64,000 nt of DNA from Pseudomonas viridiflava (GCF_900582195.1 NZ_UTHA01000289.1:1-64000); one strand, 5' to 3'. Positions 40,837-50,884 are shown, numbered from the stretch's first letter. The notes: generated by a model not told the origin, from the sequence alone. A program made the numbers and translations.

Positions 40837-42816
40837 TCACTTGCCGCGAATCAACCGACGCAGGGCGAAGCGGTTAGGGTGACAGGCTTCGGCTACGCTG
40901 CGTGGCAGTGGCAGCGGCTCGTTGTCCAGCCACGCGGCAAGCAGTTCGCCGGACAAGGGCGCGGTAATCAGCCCCCGCGAGCCGTGGCCGCTGTTGACAT
41001 ACAAGCCGTCCAGCCAAGGGCAGGCGATGTCTGGCACCTGGCGGGCATCCTTGCTCAGTGCGGCATAAGCGTCGAGAAACGCTTCGCGGTCGGCGAGGGG
41101 CCCGACAATCGGTAAATAGTCAGGGCTGGTGCAGCGGAAGGCTGCGCGGCCCTGCAGGTTTTCGACAGGCTGTTCGCTGATGTGCAGGCGCGCGACGAGG
41201 TCAGTGGAAATCTCTTCGAGCATCGCCAGATTGCCCACGTGTTCAGCCGTGGTCGGGGTCAGGTCATCGCTGTTGAAATCGAAACTGGCGCCGAGGGTGT
41301 GCTCGCCCAAACGCGCCGGGGCGACGTAGCCTTCGGCACAGACCACCGTGGTCAGCGCTTGGCTTTCGGTTGTTTCGCCCAGACGAGTGATCTGCCCGCG
41401 AATGCGCTTGAGCGGCAGTTCGGCACTTTGCGTAAAACGTTTGATCTCGGCGGCGCCGGCCAGCACCACGATCGGCGCGCTGGCAAGCAGGCGGTCACCG
41501 TCGAGGGCTTGCCACTGATCATCGACCTTGCGCAGTTCAAGCACATCGCGATGGCTGAGCAATTCGATGTTCGGCTGCGCCGCTTGCGCCTGACACAGCG
41601 CCGGCGGATGCACCCAGCCTCCTTCGGGATAGTACAAACCGCCGTGGGCCACGCCGACCCCGGCGCGGGCCTGCGCCTCGGGCTGGTCAAGCCATCGCAA
41701 CAGATCTTCCGGGAAAGCTTGTGCCAATTGCGCGTGGCGCTCGGCTTCCTTGGCATTGAATGCCAGTTGCAGCACACCGCAGTCGTCCCAGTCGGTGCCG
41801 CGTTGCAGGGTTTCCAGCAGGCGTCGGGTGTAACCAAAACCGCTGACGATCAGTTGCGACAACGCCGTGCCATGGGCAGACAACTTCAGATACAGCACAC
41901 CCTGCGGGTTGCCCGAGGCTTCCTGTGCTACCGCGTCATGGCGCTCGAGCAACGTCACTTGCCAGCCGCGTGCGGCCAGACTGGACGCCGTGGCGCATCC
42001 GGCCAGACCGGCGCCGATCACCAGCGCACGCCGCTCAGCGGCGATCGGCGCGGGGCGAGCGAACCACGGCTTGTCCGGCACGGGCGGAGCAACTTCCGCC
42101 GGCCAGCCGAGGAATTCGCCACGGAGGATTTCCCACTTGTGACCGATGCCCGGCGTGCGCTTCATTTTGAACCCGGCGGCGTTGAGCAAACGGCGAACCC
42201 AACCAGTGCTGGTAAAGGTGCTGATGGTCGAACCGGGCGCTGCCAGTCGCGCCAGTTCAACAAACAGTTCGGCAGTCCACATGTCGGGGTTTTTCGCCGG
42301 GGCGAAGCCGTCGAGAAACCACGCGTCGATCTGCGCGTCGAGCTGCGGCAGTTGTTCCAGTGCATCGCCGATCAACAGCGTCAGCGTCACGCGGCCGTTG
42401 GCCAGGGTGATGCGCTGAAAGCCTGTGTGGATCGCCACGTAATGCGTCAGCAACTGATCGGCCAGCGGCTTGAGTTCCGGCCAGAGTGCCAAGGCACGCT
42501 TCAGATCGGCCGGGCTCAGCGGGTATTTTTCGACGCTGACGAAATGCAGCCGCGCACCGGCGACGGCGTGTTGCTCGAACAATTGCCAGGCACAAAGAAA
42601 ATTCAGCCCGGTGCCGAAGCCGGTTTCACCAATAACCAAACAACCGCTGGACGGCAACGCGGCAAAACGCTCGGCCAGACGGTTTTGTTCGAGGAACACA
42701 TAACGGGTTTCATCCAGACCTGATTTGTCGGAAAAATACACGTCATCGAACACCCGCGAACGCGGGCGTCCCTGGTCATCCCAGTCGAGTTGGGCGTGGG
42801 GCAATACGGCTTTCAT
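40837..42816 (-). CDS. mnmC: bifunctional tRNA wobble-uridine modification enzyme MnmC
   Basis: 659 residues. Residues about 1-240 are the SAM methyltransferase half (GCLVIGETGFGTGLNFLCAW, and WFLDGFAPAKNPDMWTAELF). Residues about 260-640 are the FAD oxidase half with ALVIGAGLAGCATASSLAAR near its start. The enzyme turns cmnm5s2U34 into nm5s2U and then mnm5s2U in tRNAs for Lys, Glu and Gln. Full length. Its stop is three bases from the convergent NEL gene stop, so the foreign-looking locus abuts a housekeeping gene directly. Confidence 0.95.
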   Translation of the reverse strand: MKAVLPHAQLDWDDQGRPRSRVFDDVYFSDKSGLDETRYVFLEQNRLAERFAALPSSGCLVIGETGFGTGLNFLCAWQLFEQHAVAGARLHFVSVEKYPLSPADLKRALALWPELKPLADQLLTHYVAIHTGFQRITLANGRVTLTLLIGDALEQLPQLDAQIDAWFLDGFAPAKNPDMWTAELFVELARLAAPGSTISTFTSTGWVRRLLNAAGFKMKRTPGIGHKWEILRGEFLGWPAEVAPPVPDKPWFARPAPIAAERRALVIGAGLAGCATASSLAARGWQVTLLERHDAVAQEASGNPQGVLYLKLSAHGTALSQLIVSGFGYTRRLLETLQRGTDWDDCGVLQLAFNAKEAERHAQLAQAFPEDLLRWLDQPEAQARAGVGVAHGGLYYPEGGWVHPPALCQAQAAQPNIELLSHRDVLELRKVDDQWQALDGDRLLASAPIVVLAGAAEIKRFTQSAELPLKRIRGQITRLGETTESQALTTVVCAEGYVAPARLGEHTLGASFDFNSDDLTPTTAEHVGNLAMLEEISTDLVARLHISEQPVENLQGRAAFRCTSPDYLPIVGPLADREAFLDAYAALSKDARQVPDIACPWLDGLYVNSGHGSRGLITAPLSGELLAAWLDNEPLPLPRSVAEACHPNRFALRRLIRGK

Positions 42817-42987
42817 GGCAGGCTCGGCAACGACAAGGCCGCCATTCTAGCCGATCGCGCAGGCGTTGCTTGATCCATGGCAAGGCTTGTCGCCGAGACT
42901 GACGGACAATCCGCCACCCGCAGGAATTTCTGCGCCGCTGCTGTGCCCAATCCGCTAGTCTTGCTGAATCCTGGAAGGAGCCGTCCC

Positions 42988-44502
42988 ATGTTTGAATCCG
43001 CTGAAATCGGTCACGCCATCGACAAAGACACCTATGAGGCGGCCGTCCCGGCACTGCGTGAAGCCTTGCTTGAAGCCCAGTTCGAATTGCAGCAGCAGAA
43101 GCGTTTCCCGGTGATCATCCTGATCAACGGCATCGAGGGTGCGGGCAAGGGCGAGACGGTCAAATTGCTCAACGAGTGGATGGACCCACGCCTGATCGAA
43201 GTGCGCACCTTCGATCAGCAGACCGATGAAGAGTTGTCGCGGCCACCGGCGTGGCGCTACTGGCGGATGCTTCCGGCCAAGGGGCGGATGGGGATTTTCT
43301 TCGGCAATTGGTACAGCCAGATGCTGCAGGGGCGGGTGCACGGCTTGTTCAAGGATCCGCGTCTGGATCAGGCCATCGCGGGTGCCGAGCGGCTGGAAAA
43401 GATGCTCTGTGACGAAGGCGCGCTGATCTTCAAGTTCTGGTTTCACTTGTCGAAAAAACAGATGAAGGCGCGGCTCAAAGCGCTGGCCGATGATCCGTTG
43501 CACAGCTGGCGCATCAGCCCGCTGGACTGGCAGCAATCGCAAACCTACGACAAGTTCGTCAAATACGGCGAGCGTGTACTGCGCCGTACCAGCCGTGATT
43601 ACGCGCCGTGGCATGTGATCGAAGGCGCCGACGCCAACTACCGCAGCCTGGCGGTCGGCAAGATTCTCCTCGAGGGTTTGCAAAATGCGCTGAAGCGTCC
43701 AGACGTGCATCCCCACGATGTCAGTGCCGCGCCGCTGGGCACGCCGGTCGATCAGTTGAACCTGCTCGACAGCCTCGACCTGACCCAGCGCCTGGAGAAG
43801 AAAGACTACGAAGAACAACTGATCACCGAGCAGGCGCGCCTGTCCGGGTTGATGCGCGACAAACGCATGCGCCGCCACGCACTGATTGCGGTCTTCGAAG
43901 GCAACGATGCGGCAGGCAAGGGCGGGGCGATCCGTCGGGTCGCGGCGGCGCTCGATCCGCGTCAATACAACATCGTGCCGATTGCCGCGCCGACGGAAGA
44001 GGAGCGGGCGCAGCCGTACTTGTGGCGTTTCTGGCGGCATATTCCAGCGCGCGGCAAGTTCACCGTGTTCGACCGCTCCTGGTACGGCCGGGTCTTGGTG
44101 GAGCGGGTCGAAGGTTTCTGCACGCCGGCCGACTGGCTGCGCGCCTATGGCGAGATCAACGACTTTGAAGAGCAACTGGCCGATGCCGGCGTGATCGTGG
44201 TCAAGTTCTGGCTGGCCATCGACAAGGACACGCAGATGGAGCGCTTCCAGGCGCGTGAAGAGATCCCGTTCAAGCGTTTCAAGATCACCGAAGACGACTG
44301 GCGCAATCGCGACAAATGGGACGCCTACCGGGCCGCCGTGGGCGATATGGTCGACCGCACCAGTTCCGAGATCGCGCCGTGGACCCTGGTCGAGGCCAAT
44401 GACAAGCGCTGGGCGCGGGTCAAAGTGTTGCGCACGATCAACCGCGCACTTGAAGACGCGTTCGAGAAATCCGACAAGCACGCGAAGAAACACAAGGATT
44501 GA
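42988..44502 (+). CDS. pap: polyphosphate:AMP phosphotransferase (tandem PPK2)
   Basis: 504 residues with two PPK2 domains in tandem, the PAP layout. The first has the P-loop INGIEGAGKGETVKLLNEWM and the second EGNDAAGKGGAIRRVAAALD. Lid elements are PPAWRYWRMLPAKGRMGIFF and QPYLWRFWRHIPARGKFTVF, then DRSWYGRVLVERVEG. It transfers phosphate from polyphosphate to AMP, making ADP. GGAAGGAG lies seven bases before the ATG at 42988, which settles the start against a frame open from 42877. Confidence 0.93.
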   Translation: MFESAEIGHAIDKDTYEAAVPALREALLEAQFELQQQKRFPVIILINGIEGAGKGETVKLLNEWMDPRLIEVRTFDQQTDEELSRPPAWRYWRMLPAKGRMGIFFGNWYSQMLQGRVHGLFKDPRLDQAIAGAERLEKMLCDEGALIFKFWFHLSKKQMKARLKALADDPLHSWRISPLDWQQSQTYDKFVKYGERVLRRTSRDYAPWHVIEGADANYRSLAVGKILLEGLQNALKRPDVHPHDVSAAPLGTPVDQLNLLDSLDLTQRLEKKDYEEQLITEQARLSGLMRDKRMRRHALIAVFEGNDAAGKGGAIRRVAAALDPRQYNIVPIAAPTEEERAQPYLWRFWRHIPARGKFTVFDRSWYGRVLVERVEGFCTPADWLRAYGEINDFEEQLADAGVIVVKFWLAIDKDTQMERFQAREEIPFKRFKITEDDWRNRDKWDAYRAAVGDMVDRTSSEIAPWTLVEANDKRWARVKVLRTINRALEDAFEKSDKHAKKHKD

Positions 44503-44605
44503 GCCGATAGACGCGCATACGCGGGGTGAATGATTGTCGCGGTCGTTGATGCAGTGGACTTATGCTCAGGTCCACTCTCAACAGACCACAACAATGAGGT
44601 ATGCC

Positions 44606-45790
44606 ATGCGTGAAGTGGTGATCGTCGACAGCGTGCGGACTGGCCTGGCCAAATCCTTTCGCGGCAAGTTCAACCAGACCCGTCCCGATGACATGGCGGC
44701 CCATTGCGTCAACGCGCTGCTTGAGCGTAATGACATTGACCCGGCCAGCGTCGAGGATTGCATCGTCGGTGCCGGCTCCAACGAGGGCGCGCAGGGTTAC
44801 AACATCGGTCGCAATGTCGCGGTGCTGTCGCGCTTGGGCACCGGCACCGCCGGCATGACCCTCAACCGTTTCTGTTCGTCGGGCTTGCAGGCAATCGCCA
44901 TTGCCGCCAACCAGATTGCCTCGGGTTGCAGCGACATCATCGTTGCCGGCGGCGTCGAGTCGATCAGCCTGACGATGAAAAGCGTCAACACCGATCATCT
45001 GATCAACCCGCTGCTCAAGCAAAAGTCGCCGGGCATCTATTACACGATGGGCCAGACCGCCGAAGTGGTCGCGCGACGTTATGGCGTCAGCCGTGAAGCG
45101 CAGGATCGCTATTCACTGCAAAGTCAGATTCGCACCGCGCAAGCTCAAGCGGCGGGGCTGTTCAACGATGAAATCGTGCCGATGGCGGTCAAGTATCGCG
45201 TCGAGGACAAAAACACCGGTGAGGTGCAGATTCTCGACGGTGTGGTGGATCGCGACGATTGCAACCGTCCCGATACCACTTACGAAAGCCTCGCCGGATT
45301 GAAACCGGTGTTCGCCGAGGACGGTTCGGTGACGGCGGGCAACTCGTCGCAACTGTCCGACGGTGCCTCGATGACCTTGGTGATGAGCCTGGAGAAGGCG
45401 TTGCAACTGGGACTCAAGCCGAAAGCGTTCTTCCGGGGTTTTACCGTGGCCGGTTGCGAGCCGGACGAGATGGGCATCGGCCCGGTGTTCTCGGTGCCGA
45501 AACTGCTCAAGGCCAAGGGTTTGCAGGTGGCGGATATCGATTTGTGGGAGCTGAACGAGGCGTTCGCGTCGCAGTGCCTGTATAGCCGTGATCGGCTGGA
45601 GATCGATAACGAAAAGTACAACGTCAATGGCGGCTCGATTTCCATTGGTCACCCGTTTGGCATGACCGGGTCACGGCAGGTCGGGCATCTGGTGCGTGAG
45701 TTGCAGCGGCGTAATTTGCGTTACGGCATCGTGACGATGTGTGTGGGCGGGGGGATGGGCGCTACCGGGTTGTTTGAGGCGGTTCGCTAA
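44606..45790 (+). CDS. thiolase family protein (acetyl-CoA C-acyltransferase)
   Basis: 394 residues. The nucleophile is Cys90 in TLNRFCSSGLQAIA; the acid/base residues are the His of GHPFGMTGSRQVGHL and the second Cys of VTMCVGGGMGATGLFEA. WELNEAFASQCLYSRD holds the NEAF motif. It is close to FadI/FadA-type ketoacyl-CoA thiolases used in beta-oxidation, but there is no FadB partner nearby. The ATG at 44606 fits the family start (MREVVIVDSVRT); another ATG is at 44594. Confidence 0.9.
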   Translation: MREVVIVDSVRTGLAKSFRGKFNQTRPDDMAAHCVNALLERNDIDPASVEDCIVGAGSNEGAQGYNIGRNVAVLSRLGTGTAGMTLNRFCSSGLQAIAIAANQIASGCSDIIVAGGVESISLTMKSVNTDHLINPLLKQKSPGIYYTMGQTAEVVARRYGVSREAQDRYSLQSQIRTAQAQAAGLFNDEIVPMAVKYRVEDKNTGEVQILDGVVDRDDCNRPDTTYESLAGLKPVFAEDGSVTAGNSSQLSDGASMTLVMSLEKALQLGLKPKAFFRGFTVAGCEPDEMGIGPVFSVPKLLKAKGLQVADIDLWELNEAFASQCLYSRDRLEIDNEKYNVNGGSISIGHPFGMTGSRQVGHLVRELQRRNLRYGIVTMCVGGGMGATGLFEAVR

Positions 45791-45817
45791 GCACTGACCT
45801 GTTTGGTGTCTGATCTA

Positions 45818-45918
45818 CCGCTTTCGCGAGCAGGCTCGCTCCCACAGTAGATCTTCAGTGAACACCTGTTTTGTGTACACCAGAGATCCAGTGTGGGAGC
45901 GAGCTTGCTCGCGAAGGG
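45818..45918. repeat. REPIN 5
   Basis: Left ctttcgcgagcaggctcgct, right gtgggagcgagcttgctcgc, about 53 bases between. Lies between the convergent thiolase and DUF6316-like genes. Confidence 0.9.
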
Positions 45919-45929
45919 ATCGACCGGGT

Positions 45930-46124
45930 TTACCGGTTGGAATCCAGCAGCTGCATCCGCGCGATATAAGCTTTTATTTCCAGCTCGGCCTTCTCGGGAC
46001 TTTCGAACGGCCCTTCTAGGGTATTTTCCCGAGTACTGAAATACAGTTCACCATTGACCCGACACACCCGGTCGCTGCGAAAGTGCGTAGCAGGGGCTGG
46101 GTCCTGGGCGCGCATTGCTAACAT
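45930..46124 (-). CDS. small DUF6316-like protein
   Basis: 64 residues: MLAMRAQDPAPATHFRSDRV then CRVNGELYFSTRENTLEGPF, ending in a helix ESPEKAELEIKAYIARMQLL. AAGGAG lies eight bases before the ATG. The pattern fits the short pseudomonad family DUF6316 as I remember it; function unknown, presumably cytosolic. Confidence 0.75.
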   Translation of the reverse strand: MLAMRAQDPAPATHFRSDRVCRVNGELYFSTRENTLEGPFESPEKAELEIKAYIARMQLLDSNR

Positions 46125-46334
46125 GATCGGTCTCCTTGGATGATGCGCTGAAAGGGATCCAATGAGCTTATGCCTGAAGCACTTGGAACGCCCGCTCAGC
46201 CGATCAACGGCGTCGCGTCAATTTACTGCTGCGACCTGCACAGTTTGATTCGCGTCCTGACCGCAACTGTCCCTGTGTCGCGCCCGGTGGCAAGCCTAGA
46301 ATGGACGCACTTGTCAGCAGGCTTTGGGGTTTTC

Positions 46335-47294
46335 ATGCACATTTCATCGGGTCGCTGGGTCTACGGCTTGTTCCTGGCGCTGCTGACCGCGTTTCTGTGG
46401 GGCATCCTGCCGATCAAACTCAAACAGGTGTTGCTGGTGATGGACCCGGTGACGGTGACCTGGTTTCGTCTGTTGGTGTCCGGCGGCTGCCTGTTCATCT
46501 ATCTGACGGCGGTGAAACGCCTGCCCAGCCGCAAAGTGCTCGGGCCCAAGGGTGGCTGGCTGGTTTTGATGGCGGTGCTCGGGCTGGTTGGCAACTATGT
46601 GTTGTACCTGATGGGCCTTAACCTGCTCAGCCCCGGCACCGCGCAACTGGTGGTGCAGATGGGCCCGATCATGTTGCTGATCGCCAGCCTGTTTGTGTTC
46701 AAGGAACGCTTCAGTATTGGTCAGGGCATTGGTCTTGCGGTTTTGTTGATCGGTTTTGTGCTGTTCTTCAATCAGCGGCTGGCGGAGTTGTTGACGTCAT
46801 TGTCGGATTACACCGCAGGGGTTTTGCTGGTGCTGCTGGCGTCGACGGTGTGGACCTTCTATGCGCTGGGCCAGAAGCAATTGCTGACGGTGTGGAATTC
46901 GTTGCAGGTGATGATGGTGATTTATCTGTTCTGTGCACTGTTGCTGACGCCGTGGGTGCACCCGCTCGAAGCGCTTAACCTGAGTCCGCTGCAGGGCTGG
47001 CTGCTGCTGGCGTGCTGCATGAACACGCTGATTGCCTATGGCGCGTTCGCTGAGGCGCTGGCGCATTGGGAGGCATCACGGGTCAGTGCGACGTTGGCGA
47101 TCACGCCGTTGGTGACGTTTGGTGCCGTGGCGATTGCGGCCGGGATCTGGCCCGAGTACGTACATGCCGAACAGATCAACGGGTTGGGTTATGGCGGGGC
47201 GGTGCTGGTGGTGCTGGGTTCGGCGCTGGTGGCCTTGGGGCCGTCGTTGATTGCCGGGCTCAAGGCGCGGCGGATGAAGATGGCCGCCAGTTAA
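46335..47294 (+). CDS. EamA/DMT-superfamily exporter
   Basis: 319 residues with ten hydrophobic helices in two EamA repeats; the first starts GLFLALLTAFLWGILPIKLK, the second SDYTAGVLLVLLASTVWTFY. Family members export amino acids or other small metabolites across the inner membrane. The start at 46335 puts the first helix at the N-terminus; an open frame back to 46170 adds a polar leader without a ribosome site. Substrate unknown. Confidence 0.85.
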   Translation: MHISSGRWVYGLFLALLTAFLWGILPIKLKQVLLVMDPVTVTWFRLLVSGGCLFIYLTAVKRLPSRKVLGPKGGWLVLMAVLGLVGNYVLYLMGLNLLSPGTAQLVVQMGPIMLLIASLFVFKERFSIGQGIGLAVLLIGFVLFFNQRLAELLTSLSDYTAGVLLVLLASTVWTFYALGQKQLLTVWNSLQVMMVIYLFCALLLTPWVHPLEALNLSPLQGWLLLACCMNTLIAYGAFAEALAHWEASRVSATLAITPLVTFGAVAIAAGIWPEYVHAEQINGLGYGGAVLVVLGSALVALGPSLIAGLKARRMKMAAS

Positions 47295-47308
47295 ACTGCG
47301 CTGGCCCC

Positions 47309-47393
47309 ATTCGCGAGCAAGCTCGCTCCCACAGTTGACCGCATTCTCATGAGAGGAATGCAATCGAGTGTGGGAGCGAGCTTGCTCGCGAAG
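47309..47393. repeat. REPIN 6
   Basis: Left attcgcgagcaagctcgctc, right gtgggagcgagcttgctcgc, with about 38 bases between. Lies between the convergent exporter and fumC genes and may end both transcripts. Confidence 0.9.
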
Positions 47394-47416
47394 ACTGATT
47401 TACAGGCGCTACAAAA

Positions 47417-48811
47417 CTAGCCCTTGGCGCCAGCCTCGATCATGTTCTCCGGACGCACCCACGCATCAAACTCTTCATCGGTCAGATACCCCAGCGCCAA
47501 CGCCGCCTCACGCAAGGTCAGCCCTTCGCTGTAAGCCTTCTTGGCAATCTCCGCTGATTTGTCATAACCAATGTGCGGGTTCAGCGCTGTCACCAGCATC
47601 AGCCCTCGTTCCAGATGTCTGGCCATGACTTCAGCGTCCGGCTCTAGCCCGGCAATGCAGTGCTGCTGGAAGTTGCTGCAACCGTCGGCAAGCAAGCGGA
47701 TCGATTGCAGCAGGTTGTGGATGATCACCGGTTTGAACACGTTCAACTGCAAGTGACCCTGACTCGCGGCAATGCCGATGGTCACGTCGTTGCCCAGGAC
47801 CTGACAGGCGAGCATCGACAGCGCTTCGCACTGGGTCGGGTTGACCTTGCCCGGCATGATCGAGCTGCCCGGCTCGTTCGCCGGCAGCCGCACTTCAGCA
47901 AAACCTGCGCGGGGGCCGGAGCCAAGCAGACGCAGGTCGTTGGCGATTTTCATCAGTGCCACGGCGAGGGTTTTCAGCGCGCCGGAGAGGCTGGTCAGCG
48001 GTTCGTGGCCGGCGAGGGCGGCAAACTTGTTCGGCGCGGTGACGAAGGGCAGACCGGACAGTGCCGCCAGTTCCGCGGCAATCGCCTCACCGAAACCGTG
48101 CGGCGAATTCAGCCCGGTACCGACCGCGGTGCCGCCCTGGGCCAGTTCACACACCGCCGGCAGCGCCGCACGGATGGCGCGCTCGGCGTAATCCAGCTGC
48201 GCTATGAATCCGGAGAGCTCCTGGCCAAAGGTGATCGGCGTCGCATCCATCATGTGCGTACGCCCGGTTTTCACCAGTTTCATGTGCCGTGCGGCCAGTT
48301 CGGCGAGGCCGCCGGACAGCTCGGCAATCGCCGGCAGCAGTTGCTCTTGCACCGCTTGCGCAGTCGCGATGCTCATGGCGGTCGGGAAGCAGTCGTTGGA
48401 GCTTTGCGAGCGGTTGACGTGATCGTTGGGGTGCACCGGCGTCTTGCCGCCGCGCGGGTTACCGGCCAGTTCATTGGCGCGACCGGCAATCACCTCGTTG
48501 ACGTTCATGTTGCTCTGGGTGCCGCTGCCGGTCTGCCAGACCACCAGCGGGAACTGGTCGTCGTGCTGGCCGTCGAGGACTTCGTCGGCGGCCTGTTCGA
48601 TCAGGCGGGCGATGTCGGCAGGCACGTCGCCATTGCGGTCGTTGACCCGGGCGGCGGCTTTCTTGATCAGGGCCAGGGCGTGCAATACCGGCAGCGGCAT
48701 GCGTTCCTGACCAATGGCGAAGTTGATCAGCGAGCGTTGCGTCTGAGCACCCCAGTAAGCGTCGTCCGGGACTTCGATCTGGCCCAGGCTGTCGGTTTCG
48801 ATACGGCTCAT
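47417..48811 (-). CDS. fumC: class II fumarate hydratase
   Basis: 464 residues, full length. The fumarase/aspartase signature GSSIMPGKVNPTQCEA is present, with SGTQSNMNVNEVIAGRA and HPNDHVNRSQSSNDCFPTAM upstream. The enzyme interconverts fumarate and malate and needs no iron, so it is useful when iron is short or oxidants abound. AGGAG lies before the ATG at 48811. The gene stands alone here; in P. aeruginosa one fumC lies next to sodA, which is not seen here. Confidence 0.95.
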   Translation of the reverse strand: MSRIETDSLGQIEVPDDAYWGAQTQRSLINFAIGQERMPLPVLHALALIKKAAARVNDRNGDVPADIARLIEQAADEVLDGQHDDQFPLVVWQTGSGTQSNMNVNEVIAGRANELAGNPRGGKTPVHPNDHVNRSQSSNDCFPTAMSIATAQAVQEQLLPAIAELSGGLAELAARHMKLVKTGRTHMMDATPITFGQELSGFIAQLDYAERAIRAALPAVCELAQGGTAVGTGLNSPHGFGEAIAAELAALSGLPFVTAPNKFAALAGHEPLTSLSGALKTLAVALMKIANDLRLLGSGPRAGFAEVRLPANEPGSSIMPGKVNPTQCEALSMLACQVLGNDVTIGIAASQGHLQLNVFKPVIIHNLLQSIRLLADGCSNFQQHCIAGLEPDAEVMARHLERGLMLVTALNPHIGYDKSAEIAKKAYSEGLTLREAALALGYLTDEEFDAWVRPENMIEAGAKG

Positions 48812-49004
48812 CGTGCACACTCCTGTTGGTTCGTTTGCGCAGTTTAGGCCGGCTTCGGCCCGGGTGGTTCCATCGAGCCGATTGTTGACCGGTAAAACCC
48901 GGCCAATCAAGCGCGGCAAGGCTCGGGGGTTGAGCCACAAGGTTTTTTAGGCGCAGAATGGTCGCCCTTGGGGTTTTACCTCGCCTAGCTGAAAAGGAAA
49001 CTCG

Positions 49005-49526
49005 ATGACTCGTCTTCGTGCCATCTGCACCGCGGTTGCACTGGTTTGCGCCAGCGGCCAGGTGCTTGCCGATACCGCCAGCCACAACGCCAGTGCTGAA
49101 GCTTTCCTGACCCTGGCGCACGCTGACAAGCTGGGCACTCCGGTGTACATGCAAGTGCAGCAAATGTTCGCTCAGCGTTTTGAACAGACCAAAGCCCCGG
49201 AAGCCAAGAAAGCCGTACTGGAAACCTACCAGGCGAAGGCCAACGCCGCGCTGGACCAGGCCATCGGCTGGAACAAGCTCAAGCCGGACATGGTCAAGCT
49301 TTACACCAGCAACTTCAGCGAATCCGAGCTTAAAGACCTTGTTGCGTTCTACAAGTCGCCACTGGGCAAGAAAGTCCTGGAAAAAATGCCGCAGCTGACC
49401 CAGCAATCGGCCCAGATGACCCAGGCCAAACTGGAAAGCGCCGTACCTGTCGTCAACAAGCTGCTCGACGACATGACCAAAGAGCTGGACCCGAAAGGCG
49501 CTGCTGCGCCGGCCAAGAAGAAGTAA
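49005..49526 (+). CDS. exported DUF2059 protein
   Basis: 173 residues. The signal peptide ends near QVLADT. The mature part is helical with the DUF2059 core MVKLYTSNFSESELKDLVAF and YKSPLGKKVLEKMPQLTQQS. A basic Lys-rich tail ends it. Periplasmic; function unknown. It precedes the bolA gene by 12 bases and is probably co-transcribed. Confidence 0.85.
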   Translation: MTRLRAICTAVALVCASGQVLADTASHNASAEAFLTLAHADKLGTPVYMQVQQMFAQRFEQTKAPEAKKAVLETYQAKANAALDQAIGWNKLKPDMVKLYTSNFSESELKDLVAFYKSPLGKKVLEKMPQLTQQSAQMTQAKLESAVPVVNKLLDDMTKELDPKGAAAPAKKK

Positions 49527-49538
49527 GCGGAGTTCGTG

Positions 49539-49838
49539 ATGACCATGCAACAACGCATCGAATCGACGCTGGCCCTGCTTCAGCCTGAACACCTGCAAGT
49601 GCTGGACGAAAGCCACATGCACAGTCGCGGGTTGCAGACCCACTTCAAGGCAGTGGTGGTCAGCGCGCAGTTCGACGGCCTGAACCGGGTCAAGCGCCAC
49701 CAGAAAGTCTATGGCACGCTCGGCGAGCTGATGGGCGAGTTCCATGCGTTGGCGCTGCACACCTACACCCCGCAGGAATGGGCAGAGATCGGCGCCGCCC
49801 CGGCGTCGCCGACCTGTGCTGGCGGCAGCAAGCATTAA
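49539..49838 (+). CDS. BolA-family protein
   Basis: 99 residues. The family core is visible: LDESHMHSRGLQTHFKAVVV then LNRVKRHQKVYGTLGELMGE, with the conserved His of KRHQKVY. BolA proteins pair with monothiol glutaredoxins around a 2Fe-2S cluster and affect cell shape and iron control. The ATG at 49539 has GGAG six bases upstream (GTG one codon earlier is possible). Confidence 0.9.
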   Translation: MTMQQRIESTLALLQPEHLQVLDESHMHSRGLQTHFKAVVVSAQFDGLNRVKRHQKVYGTLGELMGEFHALALHTYTPQEWAEIGAAPASPTCAGGSKH

Positions 49839-49863
49839 GCTTCGGTTTTTTGCTAGAATCCGC

Positions 49864-49894
49864 AACGCGCCGCTTACCCGGCGCGTTTTTTTTT
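49864..49894 (+). terminator. terminator after bolA
   Basis: AACGCGCCG, loop CTTACC, CGGCGCGTT, continuing into a T-run of about nine. 26 bases past the stop. Confidence 0.9.
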
Positions 49895-49940
49895 GAATCC
49901 GGTTCACCCTTTGCGAGGGTAGCCACCTGGAGAAATACCC

Positions 49941-50882
49941 ATGACACAACCGATTGTCGTGGCGGCACTGTATAAGTTCGTCACCCTCGAAGATTACGTC
50001 AACCTGCGCGAGCCGCTGCTGCAAGCGATGGTCGACAACCAGATCAAAGGCACCCTGCTGATCGCCGAAGAAGGCATCAACGGCACCGTGTCGGGCACCC
50101 GCGAAGGCATCGACGGCCTGCTCGCCTGGCTCAAGAACGACCCACGCATGATCGATATCGATCACAAAGAGTCGTACTGCGATGAACAGCCGTTCTATCG
50201 CACCAAGGTCAAACTGAAAAAAGAGATCGTCACCCTCGGTGTCGAAGGCGTCGACCCGAACAAAAAGGTCGGCACCTACGTCGAGCCGCAAGACTGGAAC
50301 GCGCTGATCAGCGATCCGGAAGTACTGTTGATCGACACGCGCAACGATTACGAAGTGTCGATCGGCACCTTCGAAGGCGCCATCGATCCGAAAACCACCA
50401 GTTTTCGTGAATTCCCTGACTACATCAAAGAACATTTCGACCCGGCCGTGCACAAGAAGGTCGCGATGTTCTGCACCGGTGGCATTCGCTGCGAAAAAGC
50501 CTCGAGCTACATGCTCGGCGAGGGCTTTGAAGAGGTTTACCACCTCAAGGGCGGCATCCTGAAATACCTTGAAGAGGTGCCGCAGGAAGAAACCAAGTGG
50601 CAGGGCGATTGCTTCGTCTTCGACAACCGCGTGACCGTACGCCACGACCTCAGCGAAGGCGACTACGATCAATGTCATGCCTGCCGCACTCCGGTCAGCG
50701 TTGAAGATCGCGCCTCCGAGCATTACGTGGCCGGCATCAGCTGCCCGCATTGCTGGGACACACTGAGCGAGAAAACCCGCCGCAGCGCGATCGATCGGCA
50801 GAAGCAGATCGAACTGGCCAAGGCGCGCAACCAGCCGCACCCGATCGGCTACAACTACAAGCAAGCATCCACCGAGGCTTAA
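49941..50882 (+). CDS. trhO: tRNA uridine(34) hydroxylase, rhodanese family
   Basis: 313 residues, the YceA/TrhO family. The N-terminal half has LLIAEEGINGTVSGTREGID, the middle a rhodanese domain with active-site loop FCTGGIRCEKAS. The C-terminal end has paired cysteines (QCHACRTPV and CPHCWDTLS) that suggest a zinc site. The enzyme makes ho5U34 in tRNA. The next gene starts two bases after the stop. Confidence 0.92.
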   Translation: MTQPIVVAALYKFVTLEDYVNLREPLLQAMVDNQIKGTLLIAEEGINGTVSGTREGIDGLLAWLKNDPRMIDIDHKESYCDEQPFYRTKVKLKKEIVTLGVEGVDPNKKVGTYVEPQDWNALISDPEVLLIDTRNDYEVSIGTFEGAIDPKTTSFREFPDYIKEHFDPAVHKKVAMFCTGGIRCEKASSYMLGEGFEEVYHLKGGILKYLEEVPQEETKWQGDCFVFDNRVTVRHDLSEGDYDQCHACRTPVSVEDRASEHYVAGISCPHCWDTLSEKTRRSAIDRQKQIELAKARNQPHPIGYNYKQASTEA

Positions 50883-50884
50883 TC

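Noticed and set aside
41182..44493. Long open frames opposite mnmC (plus) and pap (minus)
   Set aside because: Same reason: composition-driven antisense frames over full-length conserved enzymes.
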